This document shows positions 12,791 through 25,107 of a DNA stretch of 64,000 nt, one piece after another (the first letter of the stretch is position 1; every line of letters begins with the position of its first letter). The notes below the pieces were generated by a model. That model did not search any database and was not told the origin of the DNA. It saw only the letters and a program-made list of their open reading frames with translations. The DNA comes from Margaritifera margaritifera (taxonomy: Eukaryota > Mollusca > Bivalvia > Unionida > Margaritiferidae). Location of the stretch: positions 62,001 to 126,000 of the forward strand of contig JAQPZY010000602.1 of NCBI GenBank assembly GCA_029931535.1. The letters run 5' to 3'. The translations under genes were made by a program, and so were the position numbers.

Positions 12791-13811
12791 TTAATCTGTA
12801 TAATACATAATTTGTGGGCTTTTTGTACTACAATTTTAGGCATTCTTTACTGTAACGCCAGTAGTATTTATGTGTGATTGTTTCAATATTTCCTTCTTTT
12901 GAAGTGTTATTGTAGGTAAATGCATCATATCTACAAGTGAAGATAGTAGATGGCATATTTTAGTAAACAATAATAATCACATTATCAATTATCAGAAGTG
13001 CAGTAAAAGAATTATAGTATTGTTGACTTTGTCTTGTTTTGTCAAACGACAACGAAGACCAAATAAATATAAACAAAAAATTAAAAAAGGGAAAAACCTA
13101 AATTGTATTGGGCGATTGTTTTGTAGTGTTATATTGGTTGTATTGTCCATAGTACAGATATATGGCCGAAAGGTTAAATTGCATTTGTTTTTTTTCTTTC
13201 TGATGTACAATATTTTTTTAATTCTCCGTGGCATCTTATAGTCTCAGTTTTGATTTAGTGTTCTCGACAGCTATATTTGGGACGCGAAAGGGTCTTGAAA
13301 GTAAAGGCAATTGAATAAATTATAAATAGCTCCAGCTATGAAATAAAAGATAGATATGCTTAGAGAAAGATGTCATGTCACAATTCTATAGCCTAAATGT
13401 ACAGGATGTCGCCTCATGGAACATGTAACTTGTACACACATTCCTGTTCTAAATTTTTGTTCATATCAAGATGACTATAAGAAAACTTAAGTGAGTTTAA
13501 GTCTTCGTGTATATATAATTATTAAAAACATGACAACAAATAGAAAACAAAACAAAAAACAAAACAATTTCTTATTTTAATTTACTACCAGTTAAACTCT
13601 TGTATCAGTTAAACAGAAAAACTCATGAGTACAGTGAGTCAGTAGCGTTTAGTCAACCGACAGTCCAAGTCCAAAGGAAAATATGATTTATCTACGTTGG
13701 ACTCGTTCTCAGACTTTGACTTTAGCCTACACCGGTTATATTACCAATCACAAATAGTGTCATCAGCTGTAAGTCACAACAGTCAGGATGAGTGCCAGGA
13801 TGCTGCACCAG

Positions 13812-13866
13812 CAGAGAGAGAGACAGAGACAGCGAGAGAGAGAGAGAAACAGAGAGAGAGAGAGAG
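13812..13866. repeat. (GA)n-rich microsatellite
   Basis: An imperfect GA run interrupted by ACA and GCG. The corresponding site in the third copy (60752-60837) is a longer, purer CT run on the opposite strand. Confidence 0.95.
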
Positions 13867-14194
13867 CACATTTGAGACCAAAGACTTTCTATCTGGAAAA
13901 ATGCAAACTTGACTTGATTTACACCAGTCTGGTGTCCAGAGTAGGTCCATGATGCCGCCATGTGCAAGGGTTCCTTTTATCCAATCAATGGCCAGGGGAT
14001 TCTGATTCTCCGTTTGCCTATACCTCAAAAGATCACCACTAGCTGTGCCATCTGAGAGTACGTGTTATAAGTTGCTTGTTGTAAAAATAGACAGTTTATA
14101 TCCTATCGATTGATGGTATATGCTATTTTTTCCACGATATGTTATTTTATTATTTATTACAATTAGAAATGTTAAACTTTACATTTACAGCTTT

Positions 14195-14451
14195 TAAGAG
14201 TGACCGACCACGTAATTTTCGTGGGGGGGGGGGGCTGGGATTTGTTTTGAAGAAGAAAAAAAATCCCGCTCTCAAATAGCTTGCCAAAAACATTCTTGCT
14301 CTGATTTATATCACAAAAATACTTTCTATAACCAATATATTAGTTGAAAACAAATTGATCGTGAAGAAAATGAAGAAAATATCATCTCGGCTCAAAAGAA
14401 AATCCCAACCTTCACCCCCACCCCCGCAAAAATTAAATGGTCGGTCCCTTA
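14195..14451. mobile_element. MITE-like inverted-repeat element, copy in left block
   Basis: The left end, TAAGAGTGACCGACCA followed by TAATTTTCGTGGGG, is mirrored at the right end (reverse strand TAAGGGACCGACCA, then TTTAATTTTTGCGGGGG). The arms are imperfect over roughly 50 bases and hold a G-run and a GGGATTT word. Length is about 257 bp with no coding capacity. The same element is present at the matching place in the other copy (60171-60425), so it inserted before the block was duplicated. No target duplication was clear. Confidence 0.7.
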
Positions 14452-15392
14452 TATTCCTTGGAGCGTAAAGTCGCAACAATTGTCTGCTCCATCTTTGTAA
14501 ATCTATGTAGATGCGAATAAGTCCAGCATTACTTTCTCGAAGCGAAGTATTCGTGAAATATAACTTATTAACAGTGGCATACATATACAAATTTTGCTGT
14601 TGTTCTTTTTTGTATGCGAAATAATGTGTGTGTGTGTGTGTTCGTGATCTTCGTTCATATCTCCGAAACTATTCAAATCAGTATAAATAACCCAACGGGT
14701 TGTCCTATATATTGCTATTGAATCATATAATACAAATTATCTAGATCTATATAAACATTGACGGGAATAACAATAAACCTATGGGTCTGCACTGTTGCTG
14801 GGCACTTAGAAAGATTTGTTATAATTTTTATTGGTTTCATTTTTATCATTTGTTTTTTTTTTTTTGTCTCCAAAAGACCATACATGATCAATTCATTTTC
14901 TTTCATTTTGCTGTAAGAATCGTTTTGGAATGCTTAACATGTTAGTATCTGAGTTGATTTATTCTTCATTTTATTTGATTCAAATTTGTTCCAATATAGT
15001 CTCTGGTATTTCATTCTCGAAATTAAGGCACAACTGCACTATTAGTTGTTTCATAATAATCAAAGAAATATAAATATGCAAGGTGTCTGATCAACAAGAA
15101 ATGTACACTAATGTTGACGAAAGTTATGAGATTGATTCGTTTCGTTAAAGAAACTTACCCCATTTTAACCGACCTTGGCATTCCTCATCCGCCATCGCAT
15201 TTCAACCAACCGAAATGTTTTTGTCAACGGCTCATGAATACGCATCCATTTCATTGTGCCAGTATTTGATTTCATTAGGAAAAAGACATCAGTATAAGTA
15301 TAGTCCGATTGAAGCAATTAGACCTTAATCTTTGTAACAGTGTCAATATGTGGTGCCAAATATGTGAGATATTCTTCAAAAGTTGGCATCTA

Positions 15393-15418
15393 GTTCCCCG
15401 GTCAGTCGACCGGGGAAC
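15393..15418. other. 26-bp GC-rich perfect hairpin
   Basis: An 11-bp perfect stem, GTTCCCCGGTC with its complement, around AGTC. It stands out in an AT-rich setting. The matching position in the other block copy (59094-59119) keeps the hairpin with one mismatch. Confidence 0.85.
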
Positions 15419-15548
15419 ACCCTACACAGAACCGCTTTTGCTGGCACCCGTCCCTGTCATAAATATCAGGGTCCACGTCTTACATTGTGGGACTAAATAT
15501 AGCACCAGACTTTATGGATAATTGTGGAATCGAAAATTGATAAGCTTC

Positions 15549-15569
15549 TGAGAGAGAGAGAGAGAGAGT
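15549..15569. repeat. (GA)n microsatellite
   Basis: Short pure GA run; the counterpart in the third copy is (C)n(CT)n at 58922-58950. Confidence 0.95.
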
Positions 15570-16389
15570 AGACATAATACGTCCTCTTTAGCAGTGCCAA
15601 AATATTCGCTACTGGCTTTACATAGATGCAAGCTATCAGCACAATAAAGGCACAGAGAAAAACGTAAAACTATAATGACACACAGAGAAACAAGATTCAA
15701 AGAAGGTCGGACTATTGGGTGGGAAAATAAATTTCCAAGAGACGATACAAGCAATGGCAACAAAATTCATTAAAAACACCAGAATAGCCAACGAATTAGG
15801 CTTTGATGGCGCCAGAGTCCCAAAAAGTTAGAAAGAAACAAAATATTGTTTCTCGTCCTTCTATCAAGGATTTCTCTTTTTATCTGCTATTTATCTATAT
15901 GACTAAACTATGTATAACATATATATAATTTGTTGAAACTTTGCATGTCTAGATTCAGACCACACAGATTTTCCCAAAGATTCCTTCTTTTTTTGTCGGT
16001 ATTTATGGAAGACTGTCTGCATATAAAGGTAGGCAATAAGGTAATAGGTAGAAAACGTTTTTCTTTTTTTCTTTTTTTAAATGTCAAAAAACGAAAATTG
16101 CTTAATTTCGATTTTACTTCCACGAATGTGATAGAGCTCAAGAATAACAAGAACAAACAAGTTCCGCCTGTTTCAGTCAAAGTACTTTCAATCAACATTA
16201 TCTCGACCAATTACATTGGATGACCAAAAATCTATTCCTTGTGAAACACGAAACTACACCTAACAGTGTTATGATTGAAAAATATATAGGCATGATAGTT
16301 AATTACCCAGATAATTTGTTGTTCCATAGCTTTCATTTTGCAAGGCGAATGTGTATTTATTTTTTTAAATGTTTACGTCACAATTATAT

Positions 16390-16623
16390 TCAGTGAATTA
16401 TCAACGCCTTTTTATTAAGACTGTTTGTATAAGTGGCATATGATTGATGCACAAATTTTGGTGTTCTTCTAATTCGTCTTAAAATTGTGATCGTCCGAGT
16501 GACCTGACATTTGTTTTCTAAACTATAATTTGATGATGCTGGATCTGTCAATATGTATGCTGGAACGAAAAGAGCATACAAAGAAATGAAATAACTTTTG
16601 GCAATCAAGATAGCATAATTCAT
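16390..16623 (-). CDS. Small ORF, 77 aa, conserved in two block copies
   Basis: Not recognised. ATG to stop gives 77 residues, and the inverted copy at 57195-57428 has exactly the same length, the same start and the same stop, differing at 11 residues. The first 18 residues are identical and the first 25 are hydrophobic (ILIAKSYFISLYAL ... VPA), like a signal peptide or membrane segment. The rest is polar and basic (TRTITILRRIRRTPK). This copy keeps one cysteine (position 39) where the other has three (39, 57, 68). It may be a single exon of a larger gene, or a chance ORF that survived. No splice sites or promoter were identified. Confidence 0.35.
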   Translation of the reverse strand: MNYAILIAKSYFISLYALFVPAYILTDPASSNYSLENKCQVTRTITILRRIRRTPKFVHQSYATYTNSLNKKALIIH

Positions 16624-16632
16624 GTTACAGTT

Positions 16633-18938
16633 TGCCCAGTATTGCTATCACCAGGCATTTTTTACAGATTGTCTTCTATAAATCCAATTTCGTTTTCCCA
16701 TATGAAGTCTTTTTCGCTGGTAAATTTTGAGACATGGCCTAGTCATACAAGCTTTCGGAGTTTGGCACATGATGAATGATTAAGAGTTTGTGTGATCACA
16801 CTCACCATTATCTTTAACTGCTTCAGCAGTCTCTGACATCTCACCATCTTGAACATAAAATAGCTTTTACATATCTTTGAAGCATCACACTAACGCCCCC
16901 CCCCCCTCCGACAATAATGAGAAATATGTCAGAATCGGTTAACAAATCTGGCTCAACTACTGATTTATTCAAACTCGCGTCATGTGCTAAACCAGCTACA
17001 CTTTAGTAGCGCACTGGGTCAAGTTTGTAATTTGCACGCAGACATTTCGAAACTCATTAAAAATATTGCCTACCATCCAATTGACCTTTTAGTCTGACAA
17101 TTCTTTGACAGTCCAGAACTTTGAGTTAATGCTGATTTTTAAGTTTTTACCAAAACGTTTAAAGTCACAATGTATCACAAATAGAACATTTGAACTGACG
17201 ATTTTTGAATTTAACAATAAAACTTTCCTGAGGCATTTTGCTGATTGTATTTACTTTTTTGTAAAATACACTTTTTGTGTTCATTTAATTTTTCTGTTGC
17301 AGGGAAATAATTTTACAATTCTTGTATATGAATTTGTGACTTGTGTGCTTATCTATTTGGCTCGAGAGAAACTTAGATAAATCCTTTATTTCCGCATAGC
17401 ACGTTAACGTGTTGATTTATTTCCTTTTCAGTTACTCTTGCTGGTCTAATGTAGTTTCTTTCTTTGTTTATCGTAAGTTGTTGTATCAGTCTTTGATGTT
17501 CTTCCATTGAAATATTTAATGTAGCTATCACTTCCAGTATTTCATACATAGTGATTGATATATCAAATTCATTTTTAGATATGCTTATATCGTCCGTTAT
17601 CATCTATGGAACCACCTAATATACATGTATATGTTGTACTTGGGCTGACTGTACGTATGATCTCCACCAGAAGTATTCAAAATTGATTCGACGGCATAAA
17701 ATAAATCCCAGTCAGGATAGTAATGGCATAAATGCACCAATGTTCAAGCAAAGAGCATCTATTTTATCAAATGACCACTTGGTATTCACTGTGATCTTTT
17801 GACGAAACTGATTGTTTCATTTAAAAACAGATCATCTAATACATTACAACTGTCAAACTGCGAAAGAAAAGGACTATATTTAATAAGGGCCGTTTTGTGC
17901 CCCCTCTCCAATTTTCTTCATTTGATAAATATTACAAGTATGATGTAATTTGTTTTAATTTCTGACATAAGTTTTGTGTTCTCATGCTGGTTGCCATGGA
18001 AACCGTGTGTTAAAAAATATTAAAGAATATTGGCAAATTTGCCATCTTATCCATGTATTTCTCATTGATACTGTCTATCCATAAACTGTTCACTAAATTT
18101 AAAATAGCATTATGTATTTTATTGTTATTCTGGTATAAAGTTGCATACAATAAAGTTATAATTTGTCAAAAATAACCGAAATAAACGCTTGTAGCCCATG
18201 ACGAAACAATCTAACTTACAAGTCAACATGAAACTATTCTAAGTTCCGTTACAAAAATAGGACAGTCACTGATCAAATCAAAAACTGTGCCTGTTTGAAA
18301 TATTGTTTAATATTGTTGGCTGATTTGATTGATAATGAGGCCTTCTAGAATCTTCTGAGTTCTCTTGTTCACCGAAAATATTGGTGTTTGTCCCCTTGTT
18401 CCTGGAAACTAAAGATGTTCTGTTTATACTATTTTCCTTAATTTCGTGGCAATGTTCTCAAACACACACATGCACGCACACACATATTTTCACGAAAAAT
18501 TTTCATCGTTGCTCCATCTCCTCGATCTTGAAAATGAATGCCAATATTCATTAGCTTGTTCCAAGGAAATCGCTGGTCTGGTCTCTCCAGTATTAAAAAG
18601 TGTTTCAAAAACTCTTTCAAAAACGTATTTTTGTCGGAACACGAATCTGATACCAAAAACAGATGTAATATTTGTTGTTACTACACATTAGTATTTGTTG
18701 CTTAAATTAGTTTAAACAAAAAAACATAAAGAAAAATGTAAAGTTAAAGATTTAAATTATCCATTCCATAACTTGGATTGTTGGTCTTATTACACAATCT
18801 CAGAAATCTAAATAAGTGGCCACTGTTCATTCAAATAGCCTGTCACTGCCATAATCGCATTCAAAATCTAGACATTTGATTATAACAATTGCTTTCACAA
18901 TTCATCCACTTAGTCCATACATCACAAGTTAATGTTTT
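16633..18938. other. No gene recognised
   Basis: AT-rich sequence outside the duplicated block, with a poly-C run near 16895. Scattered ORFs under 95 codons have no recognisable motif. Confidence 0.5.
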
Positions 18939-19242
18939 GATTTTTTTTCTTCCGCGTTCAGTTTCACTTTTATTTTATTGTTTTTCTTGTTGTAAATATC
19001 GCTTTGTCAGGTGTGATCTCATCGCATTTACTCATTTCGACTTTTTTCTTCCGTGTTCAGTTTCACTTTATTCTATTGTTTTTTTCTATTTGTAAATATT
19101 GCTTTGTCAGGTGTGATCTCACCGCATTCACTCATCTTGATTTTTTTCTTCCGTGTTCAGTTTCACTTTTGTTCCATTGTTTTTCTTTCTTGTAAAAATT
19201 GCATTGTCAAGTGTGATCTTACCACATTTACTCAATTGTTAT
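18939..19242. repeat. Tandem repeat, three units of about 101 bp
   Basis: Units begin at about 18939, 19040 and 19140 with TTTTTTCTTCCGxGTTCAGT and end with GTGATCTxAxCxCATTxACT. They diverge by roughly 10-15 percent. The apparent 170-codon ORF at 19053-19565 runs through this array and is not considered a gene. Confidence 0.9.
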
Positions 19243-19595
19243 CAGTGGTATGTATGACAGTAACTGATACTGAATTGAACTTTGGTCATGCCTGCAAAAA
19301 ACAAAAAATAATATTAATAAAAAAGGAAATAAAAGGAAATAAACGTCCACGGGATGCGACATACAGAAGAAATATATATATTTACATCATAAATGATATG
19401 TATTATGTATCTCTCTCTCAAGATTGCACATGCACATACAAAATACACACAGATGCACTACTCCATGCTGTTACCAGTAACAACTTCAAAACCACATCTG
19501 ACAAATATACGCCTGGTACTGAAAATATGCATGTATACTCATCATTGTATTCATTACGTAGGTGAGATTCATATTCATTTAGAAGGAATACTCTC

Positions 19596-19598
<3 letters not shown>

Positions 19599-19660
<62 letters not shown>
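19599..19660. repeat. (CT)n microsatellite
   Basis: About 31 CT units with one CAC interruption at the left edge. Confidence 0.97.
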
Positions 19661-19661
<1 letters not shown>

Positions 19662-19749
19662 ATTGATGATATATAATACAACAGTGAAACATTCAATAAC
19701 AAAAATCTACGTTATATATACAGATTTACACAGGCATGCGCACACACAT

Positions 19750-19760
19750 CTGTCTCTCTG

Positions 19761-19838
<78 letters not shown>
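19750..19838. repeat. Compound (TCTCTCTG)n-(TC)n-(TA)n microsatellite
   Basis: Octamer TCTCTCTG repeats pass into pure TC and then (TA)21. Confidence 0.96.
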
Positions 19839-19840
<2 letters not shown>

Positions 19841-21059
19841 CCTCTCAGGCGTATCTAAAACAAAAAACAGCTATGTGCGCAAATTAAGTTAAAATTTGGA
19901 AAGGATAAAAAATGTAAGAAAGAAATGAATAAGATTGTTTAAAATATCGTTTTGTTGTTTCTTCTGAATATTTTGAATACAATACAGGTAGAATAGAAAA
20001 AAATGCTGTAGAAAATGCAGTTTTATTTTTTTACGCGTAGTGGAGATCGAGGTACCAACAGTGCAACAGGAACAAATTGCTAACGCTACGTAGACAGTAA
20101 AACTCATGAATTTTTAGTTTTTTTGGTATCAGCGCAACCTTGTTCCACGATGATATTCTGAAAGCAAGTTTGCTTATAAGAAATACACAGTCTGCTGAAA
20201 TGTCTTCGTGTAACAAGATTGCGCTTGTATCTAATTTGGAGTATGAAGTTGCTAAACGCAGCATTTATGTTGCAATTTTGAACACCAGCCCATTTTCAAG
20301 GGTCATTTTTTGCTATGCATTGGAGATCTATAAACATAATGAATGTAGATGAGTTTCATTTTTATGTTAAATAACACAATTAGACAAAGAGTTATGAAAC
20401 TGAACAATATTTATTTTTTCACAAAACAAGGGGGCAGAAAACTGCCCTTATTCAATATAGTCCTTTCCTCGAATAACAGAGTCTTTATTCCTCTTCTCCA
20501 ATTGGCAAGAGTATACATTTCCTGAGACTAATCTTCAGTTTAAGATGCACCCATACAGAATTTAATTTATTATCTTTTCTGTTCACAATCTTGATAATGT
20601 CAGGTTCACTCTGATGAAAGAACAAGAACAGAATTTTTGTCATGACCTCCCGTAAATTCGTACCAATTGAGCTTTTCATTGAAGGAAGTTACTTTCTTAA
20701 CTTGTATTTCTTGTAGCAGCTTTTCTATATGAGACATCAACGCGCTCTTCTTTAGCCTTGCAATATTTCTCTATACGTCTTACACTTTGTAGTTTAAAGT
20801 CCTTCTTGTTCCTGATCTCTGTATTCTATTTCGTTTTTAATTTCTTCTACTCGGTCCTTTTCTTTCTTCTCGTACTTGTTCCTTCACAACAACAACAACA
20901 GATAGTAGGTAATTATCTTTTTGATCGTTTTAAGTATAGGTTGAAAAGAGCTTTTAATATACCGATTCCAGATGATGTTACTTATTTAATTATGCCATGA
21001 ATTAAAGAAATCAGATATTTTCATTTTTGTTTTCTGGTACATTTCCTGAATTTGTAGAG
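19839..21059. other. No gene recognised
   Basis: Short open stretches on both strands (for example 20485-20679 minus, 20140-20352 plus) without recognised motifs. Confidence 0.45.
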
Positions 21060-21247
21060 TCTTGTTTACCAAATATTCGTAGATTCTTGATTCGGGTCTT
21101 CTAATATGTTGGGAAGCTTTGATACTTAGATAGCAAAAATATTGACGTTTATTTGCTAGAATTTGACATTTATTCACGAATTCTTTCATTCCTTGTTCTC
21201 ATGTTATTACATGTTTGATATTTTAACGCTAAAAAAATTCAATATTA

Positions 21248-22890
21248 CAGGGCTGAGCAAATTATTTTCCCTCCACTTGTCCAGAACAAGTGGTTTCAGA
21301 AAAGTCAATTGTCCCACCTACCTTTTCACTTGTCCCAAAATTTTAATCACTTGTCAAGATTTGATGAGATGTACGCACTTTAATCCATAGAAAAAACAAA
21401 CGAAATAATGTACAACATATTTATTTCTTATAAGAATTAAATTTTTAAAAACATGGGTTGATATTATTCATTTTGTTACATCTGGTTTTCAGTTTTCCAC
21501 TGTCCATGTATCTTATATGCACTATTTGTTGCTCCAATATGGTAACATCATTACCTCCACCAGCAAGAAGGGACATGACTTTAATGGAATTCAGATTTTC
21601 CCTAACTTCTTCTCTCTAGACATGATCGACTGATAGAACGAAGTATCTTGCCCTGAATATGTTCTTATGATTAGCACCAAGTTCAACAGCGTTCTTCTCC
21701 TGGATTACACACAGCATTTTCGTATAAAAAATGGTTTTCCATAACGAGCTTGATTGTAGGTTGCGTTAAAGAGAACTCTCATTATTTTTTCATTTGAGTC
21801 TCATTTAGTTCTGAAAGGGCCTTTCCTAGAGTAGTGTCAGAAAATCTAACTTCAGGGATTTTCTCACATGCTGGCTAGTGTCATGCATCTACTGTGCTGC
21901 GCAAGCCTTGTGATGTCCAAATTGCAATAAGACTAGATTGGTTCAATTCTGAATCTGTCAGTTCCATTGACAAATACACTAGTTGAATTTCCAACCTGTG
22001 CCAGTTTGGGATATTATTTGCAATAACTGCAAAACATTTTTTCTTCTGAGTCAATGAATTCTCAGTCTCTCAGTAGTGTCATATTTTTTATATATTTGTT
22101 GTTGTTTTTTTTGTTTTTTATTTGTTTTTTTGCCACATAGTCTGACTTTTGTATATTTAGAGAAATAGTTACCTCACACTCAGTGGCAGTCTTCAGTTTT
22201 ACCCCTCCACTTTCACACGAATTTTCGTTCTTTGAATATTCCTTATTAACTTCCTTGCGAAAAATAATTTAGTAAACTCATTTTATCCACATACTAAATA
22301 TCACCTTGTTTGACAACTACTTCTAAAGCTATCATAACATACATTGTGTCCTTTAAATATAAACAGAGACAGCTCCTTAATTAGCGTATTTGTTTCACTT
22401 CAAACGCAATATCGAATGTAAAAGCTAATCATCTGGATAATCACTTAAAAATTAAAGAATCATCAGTCATTTAATCAGTTCATAAAGGGAACCGACACAA
22501 ATGTCGGTAAAGTGCCTTTCATCTATTTAATTGGATTGACTCGCTGGATTGAAATCAAAGGGTGAGTCATTCGCGATGATATAATTTACACAATACAACG
22601 AAGCCATTTAAAACACTGCTAATTATTCAAACCGGCTTTATTTTGTTTCACGTGTTTTGATTGGCCAATAATTTTGGTCTCTTAGCCCAATATGCAGTCA
22701 AGCGGTAATAGAACGTCAATTACCACTGGCAGGTGTGGTACAGGAAGTAAATAAATACATGGAGAGGGGTAGCACCTGCCTGACTTTAAAAAAAGCACTT
22801 CTCCCGAATCAGCGATTTGGAAAGTTTTACTTGCCCGACTTCGAAAATGAATAGTCCGGGACGACGGGCTATGTGATTCGCTTAGCCCTG
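21248..22890 (-). mobile_element. Degenerate hAT-like transposon with CAGGG ends
   Basis: Left end CAGGGCTGAGCAAAT and right end (reverse strand) CAGGGCTAAGCGAAT form terminal inverted repeats with the CAGGG start usual for hAT elements. Both ends are flanked by TA (TA-CAGGG ... CCCTG-TA). An 8-bp target duplication was not seen, so it has decayed or the true ends differ. The interior encodes a broken hAT transposase on the minus strand. Both subterminal regions are rich in CACTTGTCC/ACTTGCCCG words. Confidence 0.75.
21410..21960 (-). pseudogene. hAT transposase fragment (ZNF862-like), broken
   Basis: Minus-strand frames read CVIQEKNAVELGANHKNIF near 21720-21660, RYFVLSVDHV followed by a stop, then IKVMSLLAGGGNDVTILEQQ and VHIRYMDSGKLKTRC up to about 21490. 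In ZNF862-like hAT proteins this is the LQEKNGVxLG ... FFSVLxDGSTDxxxxEQExVYVRY ... GKxKT segment at the start of the RNase H-like domain; the Asp of DGSTD is replaced here (AGGGND). The upstream part (about 21960-21740) resembles the preceding LSELNETQMKK helix. Stops and frame changes separate the pieces. Confidence 0.7.
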
Positions 22891-23400
22891 TATTTGTTTG
22901 CTAAAATTGATCAATTTTTGTGTCTTATCTTCTAATATTCTATAAAAAAAACGTTGATATGTAGATAATGAAAATTATGACATTAGTTCACGAGCATTTG
23001 CTGATTCTTTGTTCTAGTTTTCTCGCATATTTGATTTTTTAACATTGTAAAATGTCCATATTTCTTTCCTAAAATGTTTATATTCTTGTTTCTTCTCTTT
23101 CATCTTTTTTGAAACTCTTTGATATTTTGATAACAAACATGTCGACGTTTGTTTGCCAGAATTTTACATTTGTTTACTAAAATTTGCTGATTCTTTGTTC
23201 TCGTTTGTTCCCGTTTTTTCTCGCATATTTGATTTTGTTAAAGTAGTAACATTTCAAGATTTGCTTGTTTCTCGTCTTCCAACATTTTGGAAAAATCTTT
23301 TTATTTAGATAACTGACATTTTGACATTTGTTTGCCAAAGTTTGCCAATTCTTCCTCTCTCTTTTCCTCGCATTTTTGATTTTTTAACACTGAAAAATTT

Positions 23401-24439
23401 CAATAATTTTGGTCAATTACTTCGTTGTGAATCTTTGACTTTATATGCGGATTTTAACAACGTTTTTGAAAAGTTCTTATACAGTTGCATACTGTTGTTT
23501 TTTCTAGTTTTAGGTATTCTAAACGTGATAGCCCATCCGGTACATATTGTACTCGCACATTTATACTTATTCTTTCAAGCACAATTCCTCCTAATGAACT
23601 CATCGGGATATTTTAGCTCATAACAATTCCTACACTGAATTTCATCTAATGATTTTTCTTGATATGTATCCGTTGCATAGGCCTGCTGAAGGTAATCCTG
23701 TTGTTCCATACCTTGACTTTTCTGAAAACAATTGGGATAGAACTAACAACCGGTATAATCCTCGTTTCTTTGAAGCAAGTATTGATTCTTTACAACATCC
23801 TATTTCGTCCTGAAAGATGTATTTATTATATTAGAATTTCGCCTGATAAATGTTTCAGCGCACATTTTAGTTGTTTTTCTAATGAACAAAGTCCCCTTAA
23901 AAGTATACAACTATTTCAAACAGCCCAGTGCAAGTTTGTTGGGATTAGAATGATTTTGTTAGCATTTGGACTGGCACATTTGTAAGTATTTTGTCTGGAA
24001 CAAATTTGCACATTTGTAAACATTTGGCATTAACAAATTGTCACATTGGTAAAAGTTTGGATGTAACAAATACAACTTTTCGTTTTACCTAAATGCCAAA
24101 ACTATGTCCATATTGCCCTTATACATCATGATATACGTGATACTTAACAATGAATGTTAAGAGCACTGTGGAAATTTAGAGGAATTAAATTTTATGCGAA
24201 AGTATTAAGCAATATAGCGGAAAAAGAAAAACGTTATTTACTACTACAGCAACAACAACATGAAATGTACAACAGCTTGTAATTAAAATTGCAGTTGAGG
24301 AAACTATTGCAAAAGTGGATAAGAACATTCGATAGATGACGCCTACAATTTAATCTCGAATGAGCTGAAAATTTTGATTGTAAAGATATAAGTATTGTAC
24401 AAAAGTTGATTACAAAGGAGGAAGCTTGAATCAATCAGT
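23401..24439. other. No gene recognised; one short open stretch
   Basis: A plus frame at about 23685-23815 stays open and has protein-like composition (GNPVVPYLDFSENNWDRTNN and onwards) before running into stops. It was not assigned to a family. The remainder is AT-rich. Confidence 0.4.
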
Positions 24440-25107
24440 TACTCTAGATGAGATAAATGACAGTGAGTTAGTAGAGGAGTTGAAAGATGATGTTAAGGTG
24501 TTAGAGACAAAGCTGATAGGAAACGAATTGATGAGTGGTGAAAAAAACATTATTAAGAGAACTTAGGAAGATTTAAAATCGATATCATGGTCAACATACA
24601 TCAACATAATTTTAAGGATCTTCCTTGTCATTAAAACCGTTGAATCAAATCCTAAGTAGTAGAAGATAGTATAGAAGAACCACAAGCCGAACCAATAAAA
24701 CCAAAAGTAACTGTTTCGTCAGTCATATACTATAGTAGCTAAATCCCGAGATGTATAATGTTAAACAATTGAATGTAATAAATGAGTAAAATGAAGACAT
24801 TCTTAACGACTTATGTCACGCGGCAGTTGATACAGATTTCATTGTGTCATACAATGTACTGCTAAACAAATTATTGTTTTTGAAGATTCGACCATCCTAC
24901 ATACTAACTTTTGAAGAGTTCATGAAGCTAGTGGTACCTGTATGTTTTGCTGAGTTAACCAAGGACTATCTAATTAGTTCAGACTTGTTGCCAGACAGAT
25001 TATATTCTCGTTGCACCTTCGGTACGAGAGTTGTCGCGAAGCAGCATTCTCGTTATAGAGATGTTAAGCAGTTTTGTAATATATTCAACTCGTATAGGAG
25101 TACTTGA
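24440..25107 (+). pseudogene. Unrecognised decayed coding region
   Basis: Not recognised. A plus frame from about 24447 gives an acidic, coiled-coil-like stretch (DEINDSELVEELKDDVKVLE) until a stop near 24560. A proline/glutamate stretch follows near 24665 (EDSIEEPQAEPIKPKVTVSS). A third piece at 24815-25107 is open for about 95 codons, including FEEFMKLVVPVCFAELTKDY and many charged residues. Composition is more protein-like than the surroundings and resembles the decayed coding DNA at 48-55 kb, which hints at a common virus-like source, but no homology was established. Confidence 0.35.

Larger units (their letters stand above)
11241..16632. repeat. Inverted duplicated block, copy 1 (left arm)
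   Basis: Compared by eye with the reverse strand, 11241-13411 matches 40255-42399, and 13411-16632 matches 57189-61250. The match covers small ORFs, a foldback hAT-like element, a MITE, a 26-bp palindrome and microsatellites in the same order. Identity is roughly nine bases in ten in aligned stretches, with indels. Copy 1 is the only copy with both halves joined, which makes it the best guide to the ancestral order. The junction of the two halves is at about 13411 (GCCTAAATGTACAGG). Confidence 0.92.
21060..23400. repeat. Array of diverged ~190-bp repeats, interrupted by a hAT element
   Basis: The phrase 'TTGACxTTTGTTTGCCA...TTTGCTGATTCTTTGTTCTxGTTTTCTCGCATATTTGATTTTTTAAC' recurs with copies ending near 21240, 23046, 23240 and 23400. 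The first copy is separated from the rest by the element at 21248-22890, which inserted next to the end of a unit. Confidence 0.7.

Noticed and set aside
13722..14028. Two 81-codon minus-strand ORFs
   Set aside because: Serine/leucine runs come from the GA microsatellite; homologous stretches in copy 3 show no consistent coding constraint.
19053..19565. 170-codon ORF
   Set aside because: It is generated by the 101-bp tandem repeat and AT-rich DNA; Phe/Ser/Cys-rich low complexity with no family motif.
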